Assembly (NCBI RefSeq): GCF_041320605.1
Contig: NZ_CP166679.1
Span: 3,148,001-3,212,000 of the forward strand
From: Arenibacter antarcticus
GTDB taxonomy: Bacteria; Bacteroidota; Bacteroidia; Flavobacteriales; Flavobacteriaceae
Reading direction: 5' to 3'
DNA: 64,000 bases
Shown here: positions 1 through 9,783 of the stretch, in pieces
How the letters are laid out: each line of letters opens with the position of its first letter
Numbering within the stretch: the first letter of the stretch is position 1
Translations under genes and position numbers: made by a program
Notes under the pieces: generated by a model
The model's database searches: none
Told to the model about the DNA's origin: nothing
What the model saw: the letters and a program-made list of their open reading frames with translations, nothing else

Positions 1-3000
1 TATCACTTCTGTTTTTGCTAACCGTGTCATTTGTAATGCAGGCAAATTCGACCTATTCACAGAAGACTAAAATTTCTTTGGATCTAGGAATTGCAACTGT
101 TGAAACTGTTTTAGACGAAATTGAGACGAAGACCGAGTTCAAGTTTATTTTTAATACGAAAACAATAGATTTAAACAGGAAGGTATCCATAAAAGTTAAG
201 AAGGCATCTGTAGAGAGAATATTGGAGTTGCTTTTTAAGGAAATGGATGTTTCTTATGAATTGGATGATAGGAAAATTTTACTTAAGGAAAAGGAGATTA
301 AGAAAATTGGGAAATCAATCAAATCTCCTACAGTTTCGAGTAATGTACAGTTTCAAGTTTCTGGAACCATTTCAGACTCAGAAGGTATGCCATTGCCAGG
401 TGCAAGCATAGTTGAAAAAGGAACAACTAATGGTGTTCAATCCGATTTTGATGGGAAATTCACTCTTGACTTAACGGATGCCAATGCTACATTGGTAGTT
501 TCTTATATTGGTTTTTCCACCAAGGAAGTTCTTGTAGGCGGTCAGATTGTTCTCAATGTTATTTTGGAGGAAAGTGCTGCAGGTTTAGATGAGGTTGTTG
601 TAGTGGGCTATGGAACACAGAAGAAAGCTGATATTTTAGGTTCTGTATCACAAATAACTTCCAAAGACCTAATAACTAGTCCTAACATGAATCTTTCGTC
701 TATGTTGCAAGGAAAATTGTCAGGTGTAATAACCAAACAACAAAGTGGTCAGCCTGGTAAAGATGGAGCTTCATTTAAAGTAAGAGGATTAAGTACTTTA
801 GGAAGCAATACTCCATTAGTAGTGGTAGATGGTATACCTAGACCTTTCCCCTCAGTTAATCCTGATGAAATTGAGTCCATAACCGTATTGAAAGATGCTG
901 CTTCTGCAGCTGTCTATGGGGTTAGGGCTTCTAATGGTGTTATAGAAATTACCACTAAAAAAGGGATTGAGCAAAAACCTGAAGTGACTTTTAATTCGGC
1001 AGTATCAATTAGTTCAAACACGCGGTTTCCACGTTTTTTAAATGGCCCAGAATACGCTTATTGGTTTAATAAAGCACAAGAAATGGATGGGGTTCCAGAA
1101 CCAGGAAGGCGATTTACACCAGAACAGATGGACCGTATTCAGAATGGTGATCCACAAGGGGTCTTCGCGAATACAGACTGGTTTAATTTGTTATTTAATA
1201 ACTCTGCTCCGAGTTATACAAAAAACATTTCCCTTCGAGGTGGTACTGAATCTGTTAAATATTTTATTTCATTAGGCTCTTACAATCAAGAAGGAATTAT
1301 AAGTCGAACTTCTTATGACCGGTATAACCTACGCGCTAATATAGATGCCAAAGTTTCAAATAATTTTGAAATTGGATTTAAAATTGGAGCTGGTACTTCT
1401 GACACCAAGCAACCTGGTTTGACTGCTGGAATCGGAAATTCATATGCTTCAATTTTTTCTCAAGCTATAATGTCGTATCCTTATTTGGCTGCATATACTC
1501 CTGAAGGCAAGCCAGTAGGAAGTATGAATCCAGGTAATGGGAATCAAAATCCAATTACTGCTAGAGATCTATCCGGATCAAATACAACCCATGCGAACAA
1601 ATTTGAGGGGAGTATTTCATTAAAGTACAATCTACCCGCTATTCAAGGATTAAGTTTTAAAGTTAATGCAGCTCATGATAAGGGATATAGCGTGATAAAG
1701 GCTACCCTTTTACCTTACAAATTGATGATGTATAATCTTGGTACAGATTCCTATAATGAAGGTTATGCTCGACATAGCCTCAGTGGTGAAGCTGTGATTA
1801 ATCAATGGTTCGCTGATGCATGGACTTCAACAATTCAGTCTTCGGTAAACTATAATCGAGATTTTGATAAGCATAGTGTAGGCGGGTTGTTCCTATATGA
1901 ATATATTGAAAATGGTGGTACTGGTCTTTCTGGGGGAAGAAAAGGATTTCCTATCCAAGATATCATGGATCTAAGTTATGGAGAGGAGGTAATTGATAAT
2001 CTGGTTAAAGGAGGTCATGACTCATTTAGGCGTGCTGGTTATGTGAACCGTTTGACATATTCCTATGATAATAAATACCTAGTTGAATTTACTGGTAGAT
2101 TAGATGGATCTCCAAACTTTGCCGAGAGTAATCGCTGGGGGTTCTTTCCAGCCGTAAGTCTCGGATGGCGATTATCTGATGAATCTTTCTGGCAGAATCA
2201 GATATCTTTTTTCAATGATTTAAAATTAAAAGCATCTGTCGGTAAATTAGGAAATGATGCCATAGGTCGCTATTCATATATGCGAACAATGAGTTTGGGA
2301 AAAGACCCTATAGCTCTGTTAGGAGATAGATTGTCGAGGCCACTGACTGTGGATAGAGTTCCTAACGAGAGAATTAGCTGGGAGAAAACAACCTCATATA
2401 ATGCGGGTTTTGAAAGTGCATTTTTCAATAACAAGTTTGGCATAGATGCAAATGTATTTTACATGGTAACTACCGATATATTGCAGTCCCAAAGTGGTTT
2501 AAAACCACCATCAATTGGCGGTTACTTCCCGGCGACAATTAATGATGGGATTGTAGATAATCGAGGTTTTGAAATTGATTTGACATATAAAGATCAAATT
2601 AAAGATTTCCAATATAATATAAAAGGTAATATTTCATGGGCACGAAATAAGGTGATTAGAACAACAGAAAACCCCAATGTGCCTAAAGATCGCCTTCTTA
2701 CTGGTAAGCCTATTGGTCAAAAATATGGATTCAAGTCGACTGGACTTTTTCAATCAGAAGAAGAAATTCGTCAAAGTGCCTTATATGGCCCAACACTTCC
2801 AGGAGATGTTAAACTTGTGGACATTAATGGTGATGGTCGTATAACTTTTGACCAAGATTGGAGCATAATAGGGCGAAGCACAGAGCCCGAGTTAATGTTT
2901 GGATTGAATTTGCAGGCAAATTACAGTAACTTCGATTTTAACATATTTATTCAGGGTGCAGCGTTATCTGATGTTGCTTTAGCAGGTTATTATTCCGATC

Positions 3001-3383
3001 GTGGATTTCATGATGACACCTTTTACTCTAAACCTTTTTGGAATGATGGCAATACACCGTTGTTTGCGGTAGAAGGAGCTTGGACTCCTGAAAATACTAA
3101 TGCTAAGTATCCTCGGCTTGGAATAGAAAATCGACAATCTGGAGGAAAGTTTTCGGACTGGTGGGTGGTGAATGGATCTTATGCTAGGTTAAAAAGTCTT
3201 CAGGTTGGATATACCATACCTCAATTTCAAAATGACAACCTCAAAGCGCGTATATATGTGTCTGGAAGCAATCTATTCACTCTTGATTATTTAAAACATT
3301 TTGATCCCGAAATGCCTGATGTGAATCAAGGTTATTACCCACAACAAAAATTCTACGAATTAGGACTTAGACTTACATTTTAA
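1..3383 (+). CDS. SusC/RagA-type TonB-dependent outer-membrane transporter with STN domain (5' end cut by window)
   Basis: Energised import of glycan fragments across the outer membrane, paired with the SusD downstream. The reading frame is open to the window edge and its first residues are hydrophobic (LLTVSFVMQA), so the true start and most of the signal peptide lie to the left. Counting from a TTG at position 15, an STN (secretin/TonB short N-terminal) domain spans about residues 18-90 and a carboxypeptidase-regulatory-like beta domain about 113-187. The SusC signature DEVVVVGYGTQKK is near 192-204, followed by plug and barrel to the C-terminal LGLRLTF. An STN domain normally signals to a FecR anti-sigma factor; any such partner for this copy is outside the window. 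It is followed after 18 bp by susD. Confidence 0.93.
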   Translation, partial: SLLFLLTVSFVMQANSTYSQKTKISLDLGIATVETVLDEIETKTEFKFIFNTKTIDLNRKVSIKVKKASVERILELLFKEMDVSYELDDRKILLKEKEIKKIGKSIKSPTVSSNVQFQVSGTISDSEGMPLPGASIVEKGTTNGVQSDFDGKFTLDLTDANATLVVSYIGFSTKEVLVGGQIVLNVILEESAAGLDEVVVVGYGTQKKADILGSVSQITSKDLITSPNMNLSSMLQGKLSGVITKQQSGQPGKDGASFKVRGLSTLGSNTPLVVVDGIPRPFPSVNPDEIESITVLKDAASAAVYGVRASNGVIEITTKKGIEQKPEVTFNSAVSISSNTRFPRFLNGPEYAYWFNKAQEMDGVPEPGRRFTPEQMDRIQNGDPQGVFANTDWFNLLFNNSAPSYTKNISLRGGTESVKYFISLGSYNQEGIISRTSYDRYNLRANIDAKVSNNFEIGFKIGAGTSDTKQPGLTAGIGNSYASIFSQAIMSYPYLAAYTPEGKPVGSMNPGNGNQNPITARDLSGSNTTHANKFEGSISLKYNLPAIQGLSFKVNAAHDKGYSVIKATLLPYKLMMYNLGTDSYNEGYARHSLSGEAVINQWFADAWTSTIQSSVNYNRDFDKHSVGGLFLYEYIENGGTGLSGGRKGFPIQDIMDLSYGEEVIDNLVKGGHDSFRRAGYVNRLTYSYDNKYLVEFTGRLDGSPNFAESNRWGFFPAVSLGWRLSDESFWQNQISFFNDLKLKASVGKLGNDAIGRYSYMRTMSLGKDPIALLGDRLSRPLTVDRVPNERISWEKTTSYNAGFESAFFNNKFGIDANVFYMVTTDILQSQSGLKPPSIGGYFPATINDGIVDNRGFEIDLTYKDQIKDFQYNIKGNISWARNKVIRTTENPNVPKDRLLTGKPIGQKYGFKSTGLFQSEEEIRQSALYGPTLPGDVKLVDINGDGRITFDQDWSIIGRSTEPELMFGLNLQANYSNFDFNIFIQGAALSDVALAGYYSDRGFHDDTFYSKPFWNDGNTPLFAVEGAWTPENTNAKYPRLGIENRQSGGKFSDWWVVNGSYARLKSLQVGYTIPQFQNDNLKARIYVSGSNLFTLDYLKHFDPEMPDVNQGYYPQQKFYELGLRLTF

Positions 3384-3401
3384 TCATAAAAATTATAAAC
3401 T

Positions 3402-4988
3402 ATGAAATATAAGATTAAAATTGCCGCATTAATATTGAGTTTTTTATTTTGGAGTTGTGATATCGAACCTGAAATAACAGATTCTTATAGTGATGAGGTT
3501 GCATGGAGTAGTGAAGAAAACTTAGAGTTGTATCTCAATACATTTTATCCATTAATTGGCCAAAGCTACTACTCTCCAGCTGTAGGGCTGGATGCAAATA
3601 CCGATATTTTAAAAATGAATTCCCCTACAGATTATCAAAATCTTATGGCTTATGGGAGTATCGAAATTACCTCTGCAAGTAATCCTCTTGGAAATTGGAA
3701 TTGGGGATATAGCTGGATTCGTACGTGTAATGAATTTCTGGATGGTCTTAAAAAAAACGGAGATAAATTGGACCCACTAATTGTAAAACGAGCGGAAGGC
3801 GAAGTGCGCTGGTTTAGGGCTCATGTTTATTTTGAGTTAGCAAAACGATATGGTGGCCAGGCGATACTATTTGATGATTTACCAAAAGAAGAACATCATC
3901 CATTATCCACTTCCGAAGTGACCTGGAGCTTTATCGAAAAGGACCTTGACTTCGCTGCTCTTAATCTACCTAATAAGGGAGAAGTTCCATTAGGGAAGTT
4001 AACTAAAGGTGCAGCATATGGTTTAAAGGCAAGGGTTATGCTTTATGCAGAGCGCTGGAAAAAAGCTTCAGATGCGGCAAAAGAAGTTATGGATATGGGG
4101 CAATACGGATTATATCCTAGTTATGCAGATTTATTTAAGTTAAGAAGATCCGCTAATATTAATAATCCAGAAAGTATCGTAGAGTTTGGATTTACTTCCC
4201 CAGATTTTGGATATAGCTTTGACTATTTCTACACTCCTCCCGGAGATCAGGGATACTCACAGGTTAGTCCAACTGAGAATTTGGTTTCTTCATACCAAAT
4301 GGCAGATGGATCCAGCTTTGATTGGGATAATCCAGCACATAAGGATAGCCCTTATGCAAACCGAGAAGAACGGTTTTATGCGTCGATATTGTATAATGGA
4401 TCCGAATGGAAAGGGAGAAATATTGAAACCTTTGTAAATGGTGTCGATGGTTTTGCCGTTGGAGGAGGAACTACTAGTACAGGTTATTACATGAGAAAGC
4501 TTTTCGATGGAAGTGTAAAAACCCAAGATGTAGGTTTTGAACCAGGTGAATTGACCTATTACTATATGCGATACGCAGAAATTCTCTTAATCTATGGGGA
4601 AGCTATGGCACAACAAGACAATCTAGTAGAAGCACTGAAAGCTTTAAACGAAGTGCGTGAACGTGCTGGATTTACACAACTGGTTGATGCTTCCACAAAG
4701 AAGGGATTTATGGACCTCCTTCATCATGAGCGTAAAATTGAACTAGCCTTCGAAGGTCACCGATATTGGGATTTAAGACGATGGGGTTTAGCCAGTGATA
4801 TACTGGGTAATTTGCAATGGGAAGGCACTAAAATTACTAAAATTGATGATTCAAATTTTGAGTACGAGGTTTTAAACATTGATAATGGCAGAAATCATAA
4901 TTTTCCAGATCGCTACAATCGTTTCCCCATCCCAACTGTTGAATTGCAACGAAATCCTTTAATAAAACAATTCCCAGAATGGGAATAG
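3402..4988 (+). CDS. SusD/RagB family nutrient-binding outer-membrane lipoprotein
   Basis: Surface lipoprotein that caps the SusC barrel and binds glycan. A short hydrophobic signal ends in a lipobox-type Cys19 (LFWSC). The helical TPR-like SusD body is recognisable from N-terminal segments such as RTCNEFLDGL and AEGEVRWFRAHVYFELAKRYG, and from the C-terminal family block HERKIELAFEGHRYWDLRRWG. The end, FPIPTVELQRNPLIKQ, is typical. At 528 aa the length is normal. It lies 18 bp after susC and 12 bp before the next lipoprotein gene, so it is clearly in one operon. The ligand cannot be read from the sequence. Confidence 0.95.
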   Translation: MKYKIKIAALILSFLFWSCDIEPEITDSYSDEVAWSSEENLELYLNTFYPLIGQSYYSPAVGLDANTDILKMNSPTDYQNLMAYGSIEITSASNPLGNWNWGYSWIRTCNEFLDGLKKNGDKLDPLIVKRAEGEVRWFRAHVYFELAKRYGGQAILFDDLPKEEHHPLSTSEVTWSFIEKDLDFAALNLPNKGEVPLGKLTKGAAYGLKARVMLYAERWKKASDAAKEVMDMGQYGLYPSYADLFKLRRSANINNPESIVEFGFTSPDFGYSFDYFYTPPGDQGYSQVSPTENLVSSYQMADGSSFDWDNPAHKDSPYANREERFYASILYNGSEWKGRNIETFVNGVDGFAVGGGTTSTGYYMRKLFDGSVKTQDVGFEPGELTYYYMRYAEILLIYGEAMAQQDNLVEALKALNEVRERAGFTQLVDASTKKGFMDLLHHERKIELAFEGHRYWDLRRWGLASDILGNLQWEGTKITKIDDSNFEYEVLNIDNGRNHNFPDRYNRFPIPTVELQRNPLIKQFPEWE

Positions 4989-5000
4989 AAAATCTATAAT

Positions 5001-6407
5001 ATGAAAGATATAAAATTATTATACCTATTGATATTGGCTGTGTGTTTAATAACATCTTGTGAAACAGCTCAATATCAGGAATTTGATAATATTCAAGAAT
5101 CTCCTTTGTTGAACTTTATAGTTAAAAAAATTGGAGAATCATCTGAATACCGAAGCCTTCAGGACGCTTCATTTAACGACGGTGATACTTTATACATAAA
5201 AATCCCAACTACCGATGAAGACCCTGTAGATCTAAGTCGCTTAAATGCATACGCCAGCTTAGCCCATAATGCAGTAGTTACACCTAACATTCAAGGAGAA
5301 ATGGATTTTACTGATGTTGTGAAAATCACAGTATTAGATGGAGATAAAGTACCTTATAATTATCATATTAAAGTAATTCCTGTTTTGCCTAAAACGGTAT
5401 TTAAACATATTTGGTTTAAAAATGCTACTGATTTAGGCATAGTGCGTACAAATATTTCTGGTATGGCAGTGCACAATGACCATTTGTTTGTGGCCGACTT
5501 TAATGTATGGGATGCAGGTGATAATACCAGTGGGGTGAGAGTGTATAACAAACTATCCGGGTCATTAGAAAAAATTATACCTGCACCAACAACTTTTACA
5601 AGTCAAGTATGTATTGATGAAGCTGGTCATGTTCTAGTTAATCGTTATAATATTTATGGTGCAGGTTTTATGCTCTATTTGTATGATACAATTGATAGTG
5701 AGCCTGAGTTGCTTTTAAACTATTCTGAGGCCATGGGATGTCCCGTAGGGCTAGGAAGAAAAATTAGTGTTATTGGAAATTTAAAAAGTGGCAAGGCATA
5801 TGTATATGCAACTACCGAAAGCAATGACACTTTTTATTATTGGGAATTTAATAATGGGATACCAGTTAACGTGATTCCAACATCAATGAAGTATGCAAGT
5901 GCTGGTGGTGATTGGCTATTCGCCTCCATTCAGAGGGCAAGTTTGGAAGATGATTCAGATCATTATTTAACATTTTTCCAAACGGATGGTTCTGACCCAA
6001 ATCGTGAACAAGGAAGTCGCTTTGATATTTTAACATCTGGATTTGATATCCAGCGGTTGAATTATGCTAATCATAGCTACAAAATTCTGGACTTTAAAGT
6101 ATTTAATATTCAGGAAGATCGCTTCTTAGCTATTCTTGAACAAGGGTTTTTACCTTGGGATGCTTTTAGTGTTAAGGTTTTTGAAATAACAGACCATAAT
6201 ACTTTAGAGATCCAACCTGGGGATCAAGGATATGAAGATTTCCTGATTTTTGAATCAGATATTTATGGAGGGGTTAATTATAATAGATGGGGAGATATTG
6301 ATGTAGACATTGTTGGAGATGAAGCTTTTATTTACGCAACCTTTCCAACAAATGAAAGTGCAACATCCGGTATTTGGGCTTATAAGATGAAGTATAACAA
6401 GGAATAA
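5001..6407 (+). CDS. SusCD-associated lipoprotein, DUF5018-like N-terminal domain plus propeller-like domain
   Basis: Predicted surface or periplasmic lipoprotein: signal peptide with Cys20 (CLITSC). Residues about 30-125 have the pattern of a small beta domain common in such lipoproteins (SPLLNF... then DFTDVVKITVLDGDKVPYNY), resembling DUF5018. The remainder (about 130-468) has repeated short strand motifs with Gly/Asp turns (HNDHLFVADF, KAYVYATTE, DEAFIYATF), which suggests a beta-propeller or DUF4623-like fold. Its position directly after susD is where SusE/SusF-type glycan-binding proteins usually sit, so glycan binding is the likeliest role. No catalytic motif is evident. The domain names are from memory of patterns and are not certain. 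Confidence 0.7.
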   Translation: MKDIKLLYLLILAVCLITSCETAQYQEFDNIQESPLLNFIVKKIGESSEYRSLQDASFNDGDTLYIKIPTTDEDPVDLSRLNAYASLAHNAVVTPNIQGEMDFTDVVKITVLDGDKVPYNYHIKVIPVLPKTVFKHIWFKNATDLGIVRTNISGMAVHNDHLFVADFNVWDAGDNTSGVRVYNKLSGSLEKIIPAPTTFTSQVCIDEAGHVLVNRYNIYGAGFMLYLYDTIDSEPELLLNYSEAMGCPVGLGRKISVIGNLKSGKAYVYATTESNDTFYYWEFNNGIPVNVIPTSMKYASAGGDWLFASIQRASLEDDSDHYLTFFQTDGSDPNREQGSRFDILTSGFDIQRLNYANHSYKILDFKVFNIQEDRFLAILEQGFLPWDAFSVKVFEITDHNTLEIQPGDQGYEDFLIFESDIYGGVNYNRWGDIDVDIVGDEAFIYATFPTNESATSGIWAYKMKYNKE

Positions 6408-6548
6408 AAGCGGAATAAAAGGACATCCTGGATTCCCAATGAGAAGTCACTTTCGTCTTTATGCAGTTTTGTTTGACAAATGTCTAATAATTTAATTAAA
6501 AAATGAATATCTCAAATGGCGGTGTATAATTTTAATTATCTCAAAATA

Positions 6549-8006
6549 ATGAAATACGCTTTAGTAGTTTTAGCAATCTGTTCTTTAGGTATACGTTGCG
6601 GAAAAGAAGAAGAGCCTAATAAGGTTGCTGAACAGGAAACTAAGCAAGAGGAGATTGTCATCCCAAAAGTTACAGCCATTAAGCCATCGATACAAGTTGA
6701 TTTGGGGTTTTCTTACTACCAGAATCGATCAATCAAGAGTATTGTAGATGAATTGGTGATAAATGGCTACCAAATTGTACATTATTTTGTTACCAACGAG
6801 AATTTTATTAACAAAGAATTTATAGATGAGTTGCGTAATGCAAAGGTGGAAGTTTGGTTAATGACCTTGGGGAATGGTACTTATTCCACATCAAATTATC
6901 CTGCAGGATGGCAAGAATGGAAAATGTCCTTAAAAGAAACAAACAATGGAGCCTCAGGTTTCACTTTTTTATCTCCATTCAATAAGGATTTTGTTCAGTG
7001 GAAGAAAAAAAAATTAGCTGAGATAGTTACAAAGTATTCATTTGATGGGATTGAACTAGCTGAGGCCTATTTCCCAGCGTGGAATGGGCCAGCTAATCCC
7101 AATTATGGGGATATAGGGCCAAATGCAGCTAAAGCGTTTAAAGAAGCTTACGGATTGGAAATGCCGGATTTTAAGAATACATCCGCTTCAAACTATTATA
7201 CTAAGGTTCCCAGTGTTTACTATAAATGGATAGAGTTTAGGGTTACAGGCATTAATGAGTTCCTAAACGAGATCTATAATGGGAATGGCGGCGTACGGGA
7301 AGTTCGTCCAGACATAAAGGTAGCCACTTGGAGTCTGGGCATTAATGCAGGTAATAAATCAAGTTATCAATTAACTGAAAATCAAGGATTGGACGTGAAA
7401 GCTATGATCAAATTGGTTAAGCCAGACTTACATTATATTCAAACTCATTGGCCAGATTGGATTAAAAATGAGCAAGCGTTGCCACCAAATTATCATAATG
7501 ACTATATTAATTTTCTGCGTGAAATTAAAGAAGTCGATTTGGACCTTCCAGTTGGGATTCAGGCCGATATTGGTTCAATAAAGGAGATGATAAAATCGGA
7601 GGAATGGCTTAATGAATTTGCTGAAAGCGCTAAGAACAATGGCTTTTCTACATTTACCGCCTACGAATATCATATTGGAGGACATATGTATCAATTGCCT
7701 CCGAAAGTATTAAAGGCAACCCGCCTAGGTGAGGATTGTGTTCAATTATCATTTAATAAACGAGTAACAATTCTCGGAACAGAGTGGAAAAAGAACTTTA
7801 AGTTTATTCAAAATAACGAAGAAATTGATCCTGAATTATATAAGGTAGAATTAGATGGAAACCAAATTCGATTATATCTAAAGGAAAACCTAAAAGGATC
7901 CTACCTTATAAAAGTTGAAAATATAGAAGATACTCCTGAATTGTGGTTGCATAGCGGATTTAATGCCAATAAGATTAGTTCTGGATCAGAGGTTCTTGTA
8001 AACTAG
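6549..8006 (+). CDS. TIM-barrel glycoside-hydrolase-like lipoprotein, family unassigned
   Basis: A 485-aa exported protein. I prefer the ATG at 6549 to the in-frame ATG at 6516 because it places a compact hydrophobic signal right before Cys17 (GIRC). Residues about 45-375 look like a (beta/alpha)8 barrel: alternating hydrophobic strands such as YQIVHYFV, VEVWLMTLG, KYSFDGIELAEAYFP, IKVATWSLG and DLHYIQTHWPDW. The acidic IELAE at the end of a strand resembles the catalytic strand-4 region of retaining clan-A glycosidases, but I cannot assign a family. About 100 C-terminal residues form a beta domain, possibly Ig-like. It sits between the SusD-associated lipoprotein and the ADP-ribosylglycohydrolase homologue, so it probably acts on the same substrate. 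Confidence 0.6.
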   Translation: MKYALVVLAICSLGIRCGKEEEPNKVAEQETKQEEIVIPKVTAIKPSIQVDLGFSYYQNRSIKSIVDELVINGYQIVHYFVTNENFINKEFIDELRNAKVEVWLMTLGNGTYSTSNYPAGWQEWKMSLKETNNGASGFTFLSPFNKDFVQWKKKKLAEIVTKYSFDGIELAEAYFPAWNGPANPNYGDIGPNAAKAFKEAYGLEMPDFKNTSASNYYTKVPSVYYKWIEFRVTGINEFLNEIYNGNGGVREVRPDIKVATWSLGINAGNKSSYQLTENQGLDVKAMIKLVKPDLHYIQTHWPDWIKNEQALPPNYHNDYINFLREIKEVDLDLPVGIQADIGSIKEMIKSEEWLNEFAESAKNNGFSTFTAYEYHIGGHMYQLPPKVLKATRLGEDCVQLSFNKRVTILGTEWKKNFKFIQNNEEIDPELYKVELDGNQIRLYLKENLKGSYLIKVENIEDTPELWLHSGFNANKISSGSEVLVN

Positions 8007-8049
8007 TATAGCCACATTGTACAAATCAAAAATGCAACATCACATCTAA

Positions 8050-9615
8050 ATGAGACATCTAAATTTCACCATAATATGGATGCAACTGATTATTTTAACT
8101 GGTTGCCAATTGGACAATGAACCCCAAAAAAACATAGCGTTTAGTGATCAAGAGAAAATAGTATTATCTAAAAAGGACTTAAAAGACAAGGTAAAAGGAG
8201 GATGGGCCGGACAGGTAATTGGTTGTACTTATGGAGGGCCAACAGAGTTTAAGTGGTTAGGGTCAATGATAAATGACAAAGTTCCTATTCCTTGGGATGA
8301 AAATCAAATGAAATTTTGGTATGATCAGTTCCCAGGGCTTTATGATGATGTTTACATGGACTTAACCTTTGTTTCAGTCTTTGAAAAACATGGCTTGGAT
8401 GCCCCTACAAAATTACATGCCGAAGCGTTTGCAAATGCGGGATATACGCTTTGGCATGGAAACCAAGCAGCTAGATACAATATCTTAAATGGCATTGAGG
8501 CTCCAGAATCCGGACATTATTACAACAATCCTCATGCCAATGATATTGATTTTCAAATAGAAGCAGATTTTGCAGGACTTATGTCACCTGGTATGATTAA
8601 TTCTTCCTCGAAGATTTGTGATGAAATCGGGCACATTATGACTTATGGTGATGGGTGGTATGGTGGCGTATTTATAGCAGCTATGTACTCCCAAGCTTTT
8701 GTTAGTAATGATATAAACTTCATTGTCAGAGAAGCCCTTAAGGCTATCCCTCTAGAAAGTCAATTTTATAAAATGATTTCTGATGTAATTGAATGGCATA
8801 AACTTTATCCAGAAGATTGGAAAAGAACTTGGTTTGAAATTCAACAAAAATGGTCATTTGAGCACGGATGCCCTGATGGAGTATTTAAACCATTAAATAT
8901 AGAAGCAAGTTTAAATGCCACATATATTGTCCTTGGGCTGCTCTATGGGGAAGCTGATTATGGAAAGACGATAGATATAAGCACACGTGCTGGGCAAGAT
9001 TCAGACTGTAACCCTTCAAATGCAGCAGGGATACTTGGAACTATGATTGGATATGACAATATTCCAAAATACTGGAAACAAGGGCTAGATAAAGTTGAAA
9101 ACGTAAATTTTAGTTATATCGATATGTCTTTGTTGGATGCCTATGATATAAGCTATAATCATGCTGAAAAAATGATTGCCAAACACGGAGGAAAAATATT
9201 GAGGGATTCGGTGGAAATAAGATATCAAAAAGTAATCCCGGTAAGGTTTGAAGAATCGTTCGCAGGTTTGCAACCAAAGGAAATAATTAGTTATCAATGG
9301 CCCTTTGATGGGAAGATGATTGATAATGAGGAAGATGAGTATGAGATAGAATTCGAGGGAGCTGGAATTGTGATTAGTGGCTATCCATCAAAAGCAATCT
9401 ATAATTCACCAAATCATAATTTGAAAATTGAGGTCTATGTTAATAACGAATTTACTGAAACCTTGTCAATTCCAACAGAAACCCTGGTTCGAAAAACAGA
9501 TATTTATTGGAACTATCAGCTGAAAAATAAAAATAACACCATTAAACTAGTGAGTTCTGATATACCTTCTGGATATCAAGTAAACTTTACTTCAGCACTT
9601 ATTTATTCAAACTAA
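8050..9615 (+). CDS. Lipoprotein of the ADP-ribosylglycohydrolase (DraG) family with C-terminal beta domain
   Basis: The body (about residues 40-370) carries the family's metal-site motifs: GGWAGQVIGCTYGGP at the start, DDVYMDLTF (paired Asp) early, and AGQDSDCNPSNAAGILG late. Classical members hydrolyse the N-glycosidic bond of ADP-ribose on proteins in the cytoplasm. This copy instead has a signal peptide ending at Cys19 (LTGC), so it is exported and lipid-anchored. An extra beta-rich domain of about 130 residues follows (about 390-521), jelly-roll or CBM-like. As the last gene of a SusCD operon it more likely cleaves an N- or O-glycosidic bond in an imported glycan or nucleoside-like substrate. 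Family assignment is firm; the substrate is unknown. Confidence 0.85.
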   Translation: MRHLNFTIIWMQLIILTGCQLDNEPQKNIAFSDQEKIVLSKKDLKDKVKGGWAGQVIGCTYGGPTEFKWLGSMINDKVPIPWDENQMKFWYDQFPGLYDDVYMDLTFVSVFEKHGLDAPTKLHAEAFANAGYTLWHGNQAARYNILNGIEAPESGHYYNNPHANDIDFQIEADFAGLMSPGMINSSSKICDEIGHIMTYGDGWYGGVFIAAMYSQAFVSNDINFIVREALKAIPLESQFYKMISDVIEWHKLYPEDWKRTWFEIQQKWSFEHGCPDGVFKPLNIEASLNATYIVLGLLYGEADYGKTIDISTRAGQDSDCNPSNAAGILGTMIGYDNIPKYWKQGLDKVENVNFSYIDMSLLDAYDISYNHAEKMIAKHGGKILRDSVEIRYQKVIPVRFEESFAGLQPKEIISYQWPFDGKMIDNEEDEYEIEFEGAGIVISGYPSKAIYNSPNHNLKIEVYVNNEFTETLSIPTETLVRKTDIYWNYQLKNKNNTIKLVSSDIPSGYQVNFTSALIYSN

Positions 9616-9783
9616 TTTACTACTAAATAGTGAAACAGTTTTTTAATCATTGAGTTTCTAATGGCTAAATAAGCCTAATGCTCCTGAACTATACCTTCTG
9701 TAAACAATGAAAAAGTACTTTTTAATAAAGCCTGTTTGTTAAAGTTGAAAATATTAAATGTTTGTATGAATTAAAATATCATT

